Positions 6,409 to 13,855 are shown, counted from the first letter of the stretch. The stretch: 13,912 nucleotides of DNA from Planctomycetaceae bacterium (GCA_023258825.1 JALQWE010000048.1:1-13912), one strand, 5' to 3'. The notes: generated by a model not told the origin, from the sequence alone. Made by a program: numbers and translations.

Positions 6409-7698
6409 ATGCTATCCCCAAAACCAGGTCACGTGTTGCTGTCGCTGTTTCTGACTCTACTCATCTCAAATGCAGCATTCGCCCAGCAGCCTCCGCTACA
6501 GGAACTGCTGAAACAGGGAAAAACCAGGACTGCAGTTGCCGCACTTACGCAGACCGTCAACTCTCGGCCAGAAGACCATCAGGCCGCTTTTGAACTCGGG
6601 ATCGCACAGTTTCTACTTGCCATCGAAGATCTGGGGCAGGCCCAGTATCGTTATGGCCTACTCGGCGGGCGACGTCTCATGCTGCCGCTCACACGTCTTC
6701 CCGTGCCCGAAAATGACAGCCCCGAACTCCTGTCGTGGCAGGCTGCCCGCGACGTGATTCGCCACTTCCGGGATTCGCTGCTGCAGGCCGAAACGACACT
6801 GTCCAGGATCAAACCCTCCGAAGTTCGCGTGGCCCTCAATTTCGCAACAGTTCACCTCGATTTGAATGGCGACAGCCAGCCGGCCCCCGAGGAATCTCTG
6901 CTGTTCATCTTCAACGCAATCTCCCGGCAACCAAACTTCGATGAGCCCGCAGAAAACGAATCCACTCTGATTCATTTTGATGATGGTGATGTTCTCTGGC
7001 TCAGAAGCTACTGCCACATTCTTGCGGCCACCTGCGAAATGACGCTGGCGTACGACTGGAAGGACCTGTTTGAACGCACGGCTCACCTGCTTTATCCACG
7101 AGTCGAAACACCCTATGACTACCTCGCCCGCGAAGGCACCGGCCCCATTGCCGGATTCCACGCAGGAAATGCCCTCGATCTGGTGGCCTTCATTCACTGC
7201 ATCAACTTTCCACTGATCGAAGCCGATGCCATGAAACGAGCACTCGCTCACCTGGAGGCTGTCCCACAACTCAGCCGGCAATCATGGAAACTGATCAACG
7301 CGGAAACCGACAATGATCGCGAATGGCTTCCCAATCCTCAGCAATCAGCAGCTTTCAGCAGGTCCTTTCGCATCTCTCCCGCCATGCAGACACAGTGGTT
7401 CAGAATGCTCGATGAGATTGAACTCATCCTGCAGGGGAAACGACTGCTGCCGTTCTGGCGAGGCATTCCAGGAGGCATCGCTCCCTTCGCTGATACGATC
7501 CCGACAAATTCAGAGCTCGGTATCAATCTCCGCAAAGTCTTCCTTGAACCACAACGCTTTGATCTGGTCCTGTGCCTGCAGGGAACCGGCCTGCACCCGT
7601 TCCTTGAAAAAGGAACCATCACTCAGGCTCGTACCTGGGCGGAAATCAGCTCCGCTTTTCAGGGACAGTTCCTTATCTTCTCTCTCTGGATCAACTGA
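6409..7698 (+). CDS. Exported protein of unknown function with an EF-hand-like loop
   Basis: This 429-residue protein begins with a clear signal peptide (MLSPKPGHVLLSLFLTLLIS, cleavage after AFA at residue 25), so it is exported. Residues 28-70 resemble one TPR-type helical hairpin (LQELLKQGKTRTAVAALTQT, then RPEDHQAAFELGIAQFLL). Residues 151-162 (DLNGDSQPAPEE) fit a 12-residue EF-hand/dockerin loop with D1, N3, D5 and E12. The centre (FDDGDVLWLRSYCHILAATC, then DWKDLFERTAHLLYPRV) appears to be the conserved core of a family I recall from other planctomycetes without an assigned function. AAGGTGA at 6399-6405 is a close-spaced ribosome binding site. It has no obvious operon partner; the striking dyad at 6306-6345 may control it. 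No catalytic motif is recognised. Confidence 0.85.
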   Translation: MLSPKPGHVLLSLFLTLLISNAAFAQQPPLQELLKQGKTRTAVAALTQTVNSRPEDHQAAFELGIAQFLLAIEDLGQAQYRYGLLGGRRLMLPLTRLPVPENDSPELLSWQAARDVIRHFRDSLLQAETTLSRIKPSEVRVALNFATVHLDLNGDSQPAPEESLLFIFNAISRQPNFDEPAENESTLIHFDDGDVLWLRSYCHILAATCEMTLAYDWKDLFERTAHLLYPRVETPYDYLAREGTGPIAGFHAGNALDLVAFIHCINFPLIEADAMKRALAHLEAVPQLSRQSWKLINAETDNDREWLPNPQQSAAFSRSFRISPAMQTQWFRMLDEIELILQGKRLLPFWRGIPGGIAPFADTIPTNSELGINLRKVFLEPQRFDLVLCLQGTGLHPFLEKGTITQARTWAEISSAFQGQFLIFSLWIN

Positions 7699-7883
7699 CC
7701 GTCAAACCGAGACCGCAGGTCAACCTCGCTCAGCACTCAAGGCATGTCACAAAAAGCTGCCGACTCCTCGAAGACTGTAAAGCACCGGCGCCGTTCTCCA
7801 TGGTGCCCTGCAGGAACTGCCGTCTGAGTCCGATCCTGGCTACGAGTCAAAAGCCATAACTCGCTCTGGGGCTGCTTCACTCA

Positions 7884-8687
7884 TTACTGGTGGGAATGCT
7901 CTGCGCCGGGAAATTCTCCGCCCCGAACCTGCTCCACATAATCCCGCACAGCCTTGTCCGCCTGTTTCCGCAGATCCCCAAATTCCTTCAGAAAACGCGG
8001 ACGAAAGCCCTCATTCAATCCCAGCATGTCAGGACCCACCAGCACCTGACCTGTACAACGTGGTCCCGCTCCAATGCCAATGGTCGGGATGGACAGACTC
8101 GCTGTGATCCTGCCCGCTATGTCCTCCGGAATCAATTCCAGGATCAGCGCAAATGCTCCGGCATCCTCAGCTGCTCTCGCATCGTCCAGTAACTGTTGCT
8201 CCTGCCGCTGAATCTTTCCCATGCCCCCAAGCTGACGAACAGCCTGAGGACGCATGCCGATATGTGCCATCACCGGAATGTCCGCACGCCCCAGCCCGCG
8301 AATCGTCTCCGACTGAATCGCCCCTCCCTCCAGCTTCACCGCATCGGCGCCAGTTTGCTTAATGATCCGCCCGGCATTCCGAATCGCCTGCTTCACACTC
8401 ACCTGGTAACTCATGAAGGGCATGTCCACCACAACCAACGCACGCCGCACGGCACGCACCACCATCTCGCCGTGATAGATCATCTGCTCCAGCGTCACCG
8501 GTAACGTCGTTGAATGGCCCTGAACCACCATCGCCAGACTGTCACCCACAAGAATGCTGTCCACACCAGCCTGATCAAAGATGCCAGCCCAGAGATAGTC
8601 ATAGGCTGTCAGCATTGTCAGCCTGCGATCCGTGCCGGCCGCAGAACGAAAAGATGGCACCGTGATTTTCTTTACGGAATTCTGCAT
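7884..8687 (-). CDS. panB: 3-methyl-2-oxobutanoate hydroxymethyltransferase (ketopantoate synthesis)
   Basis: This 267-residue enzyme transfers a hydroxymethyl group from 5,10-methylene-THF to 2-oxoisovalerate, giving ketopantoate, the first committed step towards pantothenate and coenzyme A. The length is normal for the family (about 260-280). The TIM-barrel motifs are intact: MLTAYDY at 25-31, the Mg-binding VGDSLAMVVQG (Asp49), VVVDMPFMSYQ (Asp88), AVKLEGG (Lys118, Glu120) and the catalytic LILELIPED (Glu184). HIGMRPQAV replaces the commoner HIGLTPQS, a small variation near the active site. The start is ATG 8687; no good Shine-Dalgarno sequence precedes it. No panC or panD is in the window. 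A keto-acid dehydratase-like gene lies 125 bases upstream on the same strand, but the spacing does not prove an operon. Confidence 0.96.
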   Translation of the reverse strand: MQNSVKKITVPSFRSAAGTDRRLTMLTAYDYLWAGIFDQAGVDSILVGDSLAMVVQGHSTTLPVTLEQMIYHGEMVVRAVRRALVVVDMPFMSYQVSVKQAIRNAGRIIKQTGADAVKLEGGAIQSETIRGLGRADIPVMAHIGMRPQAVRQLGGMGKIQRQEQQLLDDARAAEDAGAFALILELIPEDIAGRITASLSIPTIGIGAGPRCTGQVLVGPDMLGLNEGFRPRFLKEFGDLRKQADKAVRDYVEQVRGGEFPGAEHSHQ

Positions 8688-8776
8688 AGCAATATGTCTG
8701 TCAGGAAGAACCAGGGTACGGTGCGAAATCCTCCGCCGGCAAACTCCAGAAGAGCTCAGAATCAGGGCCTCTGACT

Positions 8777-8790
8777 ATGGCGCGGACAAT
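8777..8790 (+). repeat. 14-bp motif ATGGCGCGGACAAT, copy 2
   Basis: This is an exact copy of 6221-6234, located in the 125-base gap between panB and the upstream dehydratase-like gene, about 90 bases before panB. Relative to the downstream gene its orientation is opposite to copy 1. Confidence 0.4.
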
Positions 8791-8805
8791 AGTACGCTCG
8801 TCTCG

Positions 8806-8836
8806 CCGATCGTCAGAGCGTATCTTTGACGATCGG
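8806..8836 (-). terminator. 10-bp hairpin over the stop codon of the dehydratase-like gene
   Basis: CCGATCGTCA (8806-8815) and TGACGATCGG (8827-8836) are perfect inverted arms with an 11-base loop. The distal arm contains the stop codon (8813-8815). No T run follows on the minus strand, so it may protect the mRNA 3' end or terminate with help rather than act as a classic intrinsic terminator. Confidence 0.4.
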
Positions 8837-9682
8837 GTTGGTCAGCGTCCCGATTCCGGAGATGCTGATCGACACTTCGTCTCCATGCTGCAGCGTGAAG
8901 TTGTCGTCAGGAACAATTCCCGTTCCCGTCATCAGAAATGCCCCGTCAGGAAGGTCGTTCTCACGAAACAGCCAGCCGGCCAGTTCTTCCGGCGTCCGCT
9001 TCATCTGACTGAGCTTTGTTGTCCCGGAAAACACGGATGCTCCGGAGCGGCATATCTCCAGCGAGATATCTACTGTCTCCGGTTCCAGAGGTGCCTCGGC
9101 CAGCAGAATACAGGGCCCCAGTCCTGCACACTGCCGATACAACTTCGCCTGCGGCAGATACAGAGGATTCTCACCTTCAATGTCACGCGCTGACATGTCG
9201 TTGCCGATCGTATAGCCCACAATCTGACCATGTCGGTTAAGCACCAGAGTGAACTCCGGCTCCGGAACACTCCACGAACTGTCACAACGAACTCGCAAGG
9301 CCTGGCCCGGACCAGCAACTCGCGAAGGTGTGGCTTTGAAAAACAACTCCGGTCGATCCGCCGTATACACCTTGTCGTAGTTGGAGGCAGCCGATTCAGA
9401 CTCCTCCATCCTCGCTATCTGGCTGCGCTTGTAAGTCACACCCGCCGCCCAAACCTCCTGCAGGTCCAGCGGTGCCAGTACTGTCACCTCGGACAACGAC
9501 AACGGACGCGTGTCCGGCTTCAGCAGAAACCGAGCCAACCCGGCTGGATCTGCCGAATTCAGTATATCCATAAGCGAATGGCAGTTGTTGATTTGAGTCA
9601 GATCCAGCGGCTGAACTTCTGCGTCATGCATCACCGCAACTCGCATAGAACCATCAACCAGCCGAATCTTGCAAAGCTTCAC
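8813..9682 (-). CDS. Fumarylacetoacetate-hydrolase-family protein, probably 2-keto-3-deoxy-sugar-acid dehydratase-like
   Basis: This 289-residue protein has an N-terminal lid domain (about 1-70) followed by the FAH fold. The core carries AAGVTYKRSQIARMEES, then YDKVYTADRPELFFKATPSR, the metal-ligand motif VPEPEFTLVLN (Glu141, Glu143) and GNDMSARDIEGENPLYLPQAK (Asp162, Lys180). RPELFFKAT together with SARDIEGENPLYLPQAK closely resembles 2-keto-3-deoxy-D-arabinonate dehydratase (KdaD/AraD1 type), which makes 2,5-dioxopentanoate in oxidative pentose breakdown. General fumarylacetoacetase, hydratase or isomerase roles remain possible. The start is a GTG at 9682 preceded by a purine-rich GGGAAAAGAA. 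No other sugar-acid pathway gene lies in the window. Fold and metal site are firm; the substrate is inferred from motif likeness. Confidence 0.88.
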   Translation of the reverse strand: MKLCKIRLVDGSMRVAVMHDAEVQPLDLTQINNCHSLMDILNSADPAGLARFLLKPDTRPLSLSEVTVLAPLDLQEVWAAGVTYKRSQIARMEESESAASNYDKVYTADRPELFFKATPSRVAGPGQALRVRCDSSWSVPEPEFTLVLNRHGQIVGYTIGNDMSARDIEGENPLYLPQAKLYRQCAGLGPCILLAEAPLEPETVDISLEICRSGASVFSGTTKLSQMKRTPEELAGWLFRENDLPDGAFLMTGTGIVPDDNFTLQHGDEVSISISGIGTLTNPIVKDTL

Positions 9683-10302
9683 GTTCTTTTCCCGATTGAA
9701 AAACTCAGATCACCCACCAAACGATGTGGCCTGTACTGCGAGTGCAGACCATACAACTCTTGCTTTAGTCTATCGGCTGACCACTGAATTCGCCAGAGGT
9801 CAGACCGAAGGCACTCACCTCACCGCTGATCAGTTTCTCTGACCAGCGCGACCCGCAGATTGTTCGCGGCCACACGGCAGACCGACGCCAGCCACTCGTC
9901 CTACTGTCACGCTGCCAGACTTCATCCGGAACACACCACAAATGGACACAACGAAAAAATCCCCCTGAAAACCGCTTTTTCAGATTCGAAAAAGCCGGTT
10001 TTTCTGATGAAAAAATGCCGCTTCCTTTCGCTCCGGACATTGTCCTGCTGGAGAAGCCGTGGTCACATCGTTAGAGTCCCGAAAGATTCGGTGACTACCG
10101 CTGCCTGATCCCGGCACCAAACGCGTCTCATAACACGCCGGCCCCGCAACCCCGGCCACAAAGTGACGCAAAGGTTGCCGTAAGTGCAGCAAAATTCCTG
10201 CGTGGCCAGACCTTTCCACAGTCCTCGCCGCCGCGAATTTGACACCCTGTCGCACTCCGGCTGCAGTCAGTTTTCGGCTCCCTGAACAATAATGGCGCTG
10301 CT
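9683..10302. other. Divergent intergenic region of 620 bases with an orphan hairpin
   Basis: This separates the dehydratase-like gene (minus) from hisI (plus), so it should hold both promoters. Short open frames here lack motifs or good ribosome binding sites. The one clear element is the terminator-like hairpin at 9968-10003. A TTGACA at 10239-10244 could be a -35 box for hisI, but only a poor -10 (TGCAGT, 10262-10267) follows at 17 bp. Confidence 0.55.
9968..10003 (+). terminator. Terminator-like hairpin in a divergent intergenic region
   Basis: AAAACCG-CTTTTTC (9968-9981) pairs with GAAAAAG and CGGTTTT (9988-10002), with a single bulged C at 9995 and a six-base loop, ending in five T (9999-10003). 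On the minus strand it also ends in TTTT, so it could act either way. Both flanking genes start away from this point, so any terminator here would serve a transcript not otherwise annotated, or block read-through. Confidence 0.5.
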
Positions 10303-10692
10303 ATGGCACTCCTGAACGGTCCAGACTTTTCCTCCAATTCCCTCATCCCCGCAATCGCTCAGGATGCCGAAACCGGTGATGTTCTCATGATGGCGTGGAT
10401 GAACGAAGACGCCTGGCTGGAAACCCTCCGTACCGGACGCGTCTGCTACTACAGCCGCAGCAGAAAAAAACTCTGGCGCAAGGGTGAGGAAAGCGGGAAT
10501 GTTCAGGAACTCAAAGCCGTCTATTTTGACTGCGACGGAGACACACTGCTGCTGAAAGTCAACCAGATTGGCAATGCCGCCTGCCATGAAGGTTATCGAT
10601 CCTGCTTCTTTCGCCGCATAAACCCTGAAGATCACAGTGTCACCATCGAAGGCACTCGCGTGTTCGATCCCGCAAAAGTCTACCACAAGTAG
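10303..10692 (+). CDS. hisI: Phosphoribosyl-AMP cyclohydrolase (histidine synthesis, third step)
   Basis: This 129-residue protein is a monofunctional HisI, lacking the HisE pyrophosphohydrolase domain. It opens the adenine ring of phosphoribosyl-AMP to give ProFAR. Signatures are intact: VLMMAWMNEDAW at 27-38, YYSRSRKKLWRKGEESGNVQ at 49-68, the Mg site DCDGDTLL (Asp76, Asp78, Asp80, with zinc ligand Cys77) and the zinc motif ACHEGYRSCFFR (Cys94, Cys101). The length is normal for the free-standing form. hisG follows after 65 bases on the same strand, so the two are probably co-transcribed. The encoded steps are the first (HisG) and third (HisI); hisE and the rest of the pathway are not in the window. 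Confidence 0.97.
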   Translation: MALLNGPDFSSNSLIPAIAQDAETGDVLMMAWMNEDAWLETLRTGRVCYYSRSRKKLWRKGEESGNVQELKAVYFDCDGDTLLLKVNQIGNAACHEGYRSCFFRRINPEDHSVTIEGTRVFDPAKVYHK

Positions 10693-10757
10693 CACCTGAC
10701 CGCCTTCGGCCGTTCCTGTTCAAGCACTCCGTGTACCTTGCCCGTGAAAGTCGTCCT

Positions 10758-11636
10758 ATGTCCAGTCGCACCCTGAAACTCGGTATTCCGGCCGGTAGCC
10801 TCCAGGAATCCACCGCCGCACTCTTCAGCCGCGCAGGCTACAACATCAAATTTGCGTCCCGATCCTACTTCCCAACGGTCGACGATCCCGAAATTGAATG
10901 CATGCTGATCCGGGCCCAGGAAATGGCCCGATACGTCGAAAACGGTATCCTCGACGCCGGGATCACCGGGTACGACTGGATCCTCGAAACAGGTTCCAGC
11001 GTCCACGAAGTCTGCGAATTGGTCTTCTCAAAAGTCAGCCGAAGACCTGTCCGTTGGGTGCTCTGCGTCCCCGAAGATTCCCCCGTCAAAACCGTTGCGG
11101 ACCTCCAGGGAAAACGCATCGCTACAGAAGTCGTCGGATTGACCACCCGCTTTCTCGCCGAGCGCGGTGTTACAGCTCAGGTCGAATTCTCATGGGGTGC
11201 CACCGAGGTCAAACCTCCAAAACTCGCCGATGCAATCGTCGAAGTGACCGAAACCGGCAGCTCGCTCCGCGCCAATAATCTCCGAATCGTCGAGGAACTC
11301 CTGCAAAGCACAACCCGGTTTGTCGCAAACAAAGCCGCATGGGCTGATCCGTGGATTCGCACGAAAATTGAAAATATCGCCCTGATGCTTCAGTCCTGCC
11401 TCGAGGCCGAAGGCAAGGTGGGCCTCATGATGAATACCCTCGAACAGAACCTCAACGCCGTCCTCTCCATCCTCCCTGCACTCCAGAAACCTACCGTTTC
11501 TCACCTCTCCGATCCCGCGTGGGTCGCACTCAATACCATCGTGGACGAAAATATCGTCCGCTCGATCATCCCACGCCTGAAACAAGCCGGCGCACGAGGC
11601 ATCGTTGAGTACCCTATCAGCAAAATCATCGACTGA
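10758..11636 (+). CDS. hisG: ATP phosphoribosyltransferase, long form (histidine synthesis, first step)
   Basis: This 292-residue enzyme joins ATP and PRPP to make phosphoribosyl-ATP. The N-terminal periplasmic-binding-like catalytic domain includes LKLGIPAGSLQESTAALF, DAGITGYDWI at 66-75 and the PRPP loop IVEVTETGSSLRANNLRIVE at 160-179. Residues from about 219 (GKVGLMMNTLEQNLNAVLSI to the end) form the C-terminal ACT-like regulatory domain of the long, hexameric HisG, so histidine feedback inhibition is expected and no hisZ partner is needed. I chose ATG 10758, giving the typical MSSRTLKLGIPAGSL start; an in-frame GTG at 10731 would add nine atypical residues. No strong ribosome binding site precedes either. 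It follows hisI. Confidence 0.96.
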   Translation: MSSRTLKLGIPAGSLQESTAALFSRAGYNIKFASRSYFPTVDDPEIECMLIRAQEMARYVENGILDAGITGYDWILETGSSVHEVCELVFSKVSRRPVRWVLCVPEDSPVKTVADLQGKRIATEVVGLTTRFLAERGVTAQVEFSWGATEVKPPKLADAIVEVTETGSSLRANNLRIVEELLQSTTRFVANKAAWADPWIRTKIENIALMLQSCLEAEGKVGLMMNTLEQNLNAVLSILPALQKPTVSHLSDPAWVALNTIVDENIVRSIIPRLKQAGARGIVEYPISKIID

Positions 11637-11865
11637 CACTTCCAATACCCTGACTTCATCACTTCGCCCTTAAATCCAGATTTCCCAGCTTTTTTCCACA
11701 CCAACACCTCAAAAAACAAAGCAGGCAAGCTGCGCAAACACTGCCGCTTGTTACACCTGTAGGCATTTTCCCTCAGCAATCCGAAGCCGAAACACATTTC
11801 AAACTGCGAACCTTCCGCTCAATCGCTACAGAGCGACGATATCCCTCCAAGCCCGATTAAGCGAT

Positions 11866-11882
11866 TTCCACATTGTGTGGAA
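11866..11882. promoter_or_regulatory. 17-bp dyad upstream of the porin gene (putative operator)
   Basis: TTCCACA and TGTGGAA form perfect 7-bp arms around TTG, 140 bases before the porin start. The geometry (7-8 bp arms, 3-bp centre) resembles the dyad before csrA, but the sequence differs. The regulator is unknown. Confidence 0.45.
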
Positions 11883-11893
11883 TCAGGGATTTT

Positions 11894-11991
11894 TGCCGAC
11901 AACTGCGTCGCTCGCAGTGACTCCGATACGGTTGTTGGCAGGTTGATCAGACTATTGAGGCGAAACCTTCGGGAGGAAGGAACCGCTTCGA
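11894..11991 (+). ncRNA. Candidate structured 5' leader of the porin mRNA
   Basis: Two consecutive structures are readable. Element 1: TGCCGACAAC (11894-11903) pairs fully with GTTGTTGGCA (11931-11940, one G-U) and encloses a smaller TGCG/CGCA hairpin (11904-11916) plus about 14 unpaired bases. Element 2: GAGGCG/CGCTTC (11957-11962 with 11984-11989), a 3x3 internal loop, CCTTC/GAAGG (11966-11970 with 11976-11980) and a GGGAG apical loop. It ends about 30 bases before the porin start. It matches no riboswitch I recognise. It could regulate translation; the GGA in the loop would suit CsrA (inference). Confidence 0.4.
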
Positions 11992-12021
11992 CGGGTCATT
12001 GATGATCGCGAGGGATTGCAG

Positions 12022-13413
12022 ATGGTCAGACGATCATGGAAGGCACTCCTGTCCAGTATGGCCCTTTGCGGGACACTGGCAGCAACGAATGTCGCTTTCG
12101 CCGCCGGCGAAAGCTGCTCAGATGGATGCGGAAACGGTTCAGGTTGTACTGGCAGCTGCCAGAGTTGCGACCAGATCTTCTCCGAAGCAGGTCAAAAACT
12201 CACAGACCAACTCGCGTCAATGAGTGCCTGTGGTAATGGTTGCGGCAATGGCGAATCCAGCTGCTGCGCCCCATCCTCAGTTTGTGACGATGCCTGCGGG
12301 GACCCCTGCGGCGATCTCCTCGGAGATGCCTGCGGAGAAGGTTGTGATGGAGGCCTGTTCGGCGAATCCGGAAGTGGAATTGAATTCGGTGGCTGGACTC
12401 AGTTCGGTTATCAGAATAACCCGGACGGTGCGTTCACCGGCAACGGAGCCTTCAACAACGTCAACTTTGGTTCTGGCTACAACAACGCCAAAGAATGGGG
12501 CGTCTTTGGCCTGAATCAGCAGGGACTCTACCTGAACAAGACGGCTGATGGCTCTAACGGCCTTGGACTCGGCTTCCGAGCTGAAGCAATCTACGGCATC
12601 GACGGTAACGAAGCCCAGTCGTTCGGGAACAACTTCGGTCGTTACGACTACGACGAAAAATGGAATCACGGCATCTACGAATGGGCGCTGCCCCAGCTCT
12701 ACGCCGAAGCCGCTGTCGGTGACCTGTCCGTGAAGCTCGGTCACTTCTACACCCCAATCGGATACGAAGTCATTCCATCCAATGGAAACTTCTTCCTGAG
12801 CCGTCAGGTGACCTTCTACAACAGTGAGCCTTTCACACACACCGGTGTGCTCGGTTCCTACGCTGCTGGCGATAACCTGACCATCCTCAGCGGCTGGACA
12901 CTTGGTATGGACTCAGGGTTCGATCAGCTCAACAACGGAAACTCATTCCTCGGTGGTTTCATTTACAACCTCTCCGACGCAACATCGTTGACCTACATGA
13001 TGACCGCCGGAAACCTTGGCTGGCGCGGTGACGGCTCCATCAATAGCGTTGTTCTGTCCCACAACTGGACGGATGTCATTCAGTCCGTACACCAGTTCGA
13101 CGTTCTCGGATCCAATCTCGGCGGCAGCTTTGCTCAGACAGGTATCTCTGACAATTCCACCGGTCAGATCAACTACCTGTTCTACACAATCAATGAGCAA
13201 CTGAAGGCCGGGGTTCGCCAGGAATGGTACAAGGCCGACAGCGTTTCTTACAACACTGTCACTTACGGCGTGAACATCAAGCCGGCTGACATCCTTGTCA
13301 TCCGACCAGAAGTTCGCCACATGTGGTCCCCGGGGGCTTCCGTCGGCGGACAGGGACATGATGACCTGTTCAACCAGACTGTGTTTGGTATCGACGCTAT
13401 CCTGACCTACTGA
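12022..13413 (+). CDS. Outer-membrane beta-barrel porin (OmpL-like, bbp2 type) with a Cys-rich N-terminal segment
   Basis: This 463-residue protein starts with a signal peptide (MVRRSWKALLSSMALCGTLA, cleavage after AFA at residue 27). Residues 32-108 carry 14 cysteines, largely as C-x3-C pairs (32/36, 42/46, 70/74, 88/92/96, 104/108) in a Gly/Asp/Ser-rich linker. From about residue 117 (GIEFGGWTQFGYQNN) to the end it is a cysteine-free barrel with alternating Gly/aromatic strands. Landmarks are LPQLYAEAAVGDLSVKLGHF and YTPIGYEVIPSNGNFFLSRQ, typical of the putative porin family common in planctomycetes, and the terminal residue is Tyr as expected for BAM recognition. The likely role is passive uptake of small solutes across the outer membrane. 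ATG 12022 is chosen because GAGGG at 12010-12014 is well spaced and the signal peptide is normal; TTG 12016 is an alternative. A strong terminator follows. Confidence 0.88.
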   Translation: MVRRSWKALLSSMALCGTLAATNVAFAAGESCSDGCGNGSGCTGSCQSCDQIFSEAGQKLTDQLASMSACGNGCGNGESSCCAPSSVCDDACGDPCGDLLGDACGEGCDGGLFGESGSGIEFGGWTQFGYQNNPDGAFTGNGAFNNVNFGSGYNNAKEWGVFGLNQQGLYLNKTADGSNGLGLGFRAEAIYGIDGNEAQSFGNNFGRYDYDEKWNHGIYEWALPQLYAEAAVGDLSVKLGHFYTPIGYEVIPSNGNFFLSRQVTFYNSEPFTHTGVLGSYAAGDNLTILSGWTLGMDSGFDQLNNGNSFLGGFIYNLSDATSLTYMMTAGNLGWRGDGSINSVVLSHNWTDVIQSVHQFDVLGSNLGGSFAQTGISDNSTGQINYLFYTINEQLKAGVRQEWYKADSVSYNTVTYGVNIKPADILVIRPEVRHMWSPGASVGGQGHDDLFNQTVFGIDAILTY

Positions 13414-13440
13414 TCCTTCTGCCACTGCTACTCAAATCCA

Positions 13441-13478
13441 AAGCCGCGACAGGATCTTTCCTGTCGCGGTTTTTTTTT
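13441..13478 (+). terminator. Intrinsic terminator of the porin gene
   Basis: CCGCGACAGG (13444-13453) pairs perfectly with CCTGTCGCGG (13460-13469) around a six-base loop, followed by nine T (13470-13478). It starts about 30 bases after the stop codon. The gene on the other side is convergent, but the minus strand lacks a comparable T run. Confidence 0.95.
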
Positions 13479-13516
13479 GCAGGAATGCTCAGCGTCATTT
13501 GCCACAAGGCTGAATA

Positions 13517-13855
13517 TCAAATCGCCCCAAGAAACTCGTGTGTCTCTCCGAGATGCGTCAAGGCTCGCTCGGTGCCCATATTGAACAGTGTCCGCCCACT
13601 GGCACGCCAACTGCCATTAGACCAGACAAAAACCGCACACGCCTCTCTGACCATCGAAACTGCCTCTACGCCCTCCATCTCGCCACCTGCCACCGCCTCA
13701 AAAGACAAATTGACAGCGGATAACACCCACCATTGCCCGTTTTCACGCTCCCGCAGCAAAACCCGCTCAGAAAGCCAACTGCACTCCGCCCAATGTAAGC
13801 CGCGAGGCTTCCCCTGGGCCGCCGCTGCCCGGAAATACTCTTCCCGCAGGGACAT
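13517..13855 (-). CDS. Small protein of unknown function near the window edge
   Basis: This convergent frame encodes 112 residues from ATG 13855 (MSLREEYFRAAAAQGKPRGL, then HWAECSWLSERVLLRERENG). It continues into alternating hydrophobic stretches (WWVLSAVNLSFEAVAGGEME, VREACAVFVWSNGSWRASGR) that look like a small beta-rich fold, and it ends in LTHLGETHEFLGAI. It has no signal peptide, membrane helix or catalytic motif. The frame remains open to a GTG at 13909 and to the window edge, but the extra residues are Arg/Gly-rich and unlike a protein start, so I prefer 13855. Composition and strand pattern suggest a genuine gene, probably downstream of further minus-strand genes beyond the window. 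I do not recognise its function. Confidence 0.6.
   Translation of the reverse strand: MSLREEYFRAAAAQGKPRGLHWAECSWLSERVLLRERENGQWWVLSAVNLSFEAVAGGEMEGVEAVSMVREACAVFVWSNGSWRASGRTLFNMGTERALTHLGETHEFLGAI

Larger units (their letters stand above)
11637..12021. other. Intergenic region between hisG and the porin gene: leader and candidate operator
   Basis: No coding frame is supported in these 385 bases. The first 225 bases are A/C-rich and featureless to my eye, and no intrinsic terminator for the his genes is visible. The right part holds a 17-bp dyad (11866-11882), a branched hairpin (11894-11940) and a second hairpin (11955-11991). I could not identify a convincing promoter. Confidence 0.55.

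Noticed and set aside
9765..10040. Minus-strand frame of 91 codons in the divergent intergenic region
   Set aside because: It runs through the terminator-like hairpin, has no motif and no convincing ribosome binding site; kept only as part of the open question on this region.
11879..11896. Possible sigma54 promoter (GG...GC) before the porin
   Set aside because: The GG to GC distance is 14 bases instead of 10 and the flanking consensus is missing.
12277..12840. Minus-strand frame of 187 codons
   Set aside because: It is antisense to the porin gene and is an effect of codon bias; no motif or start signal.
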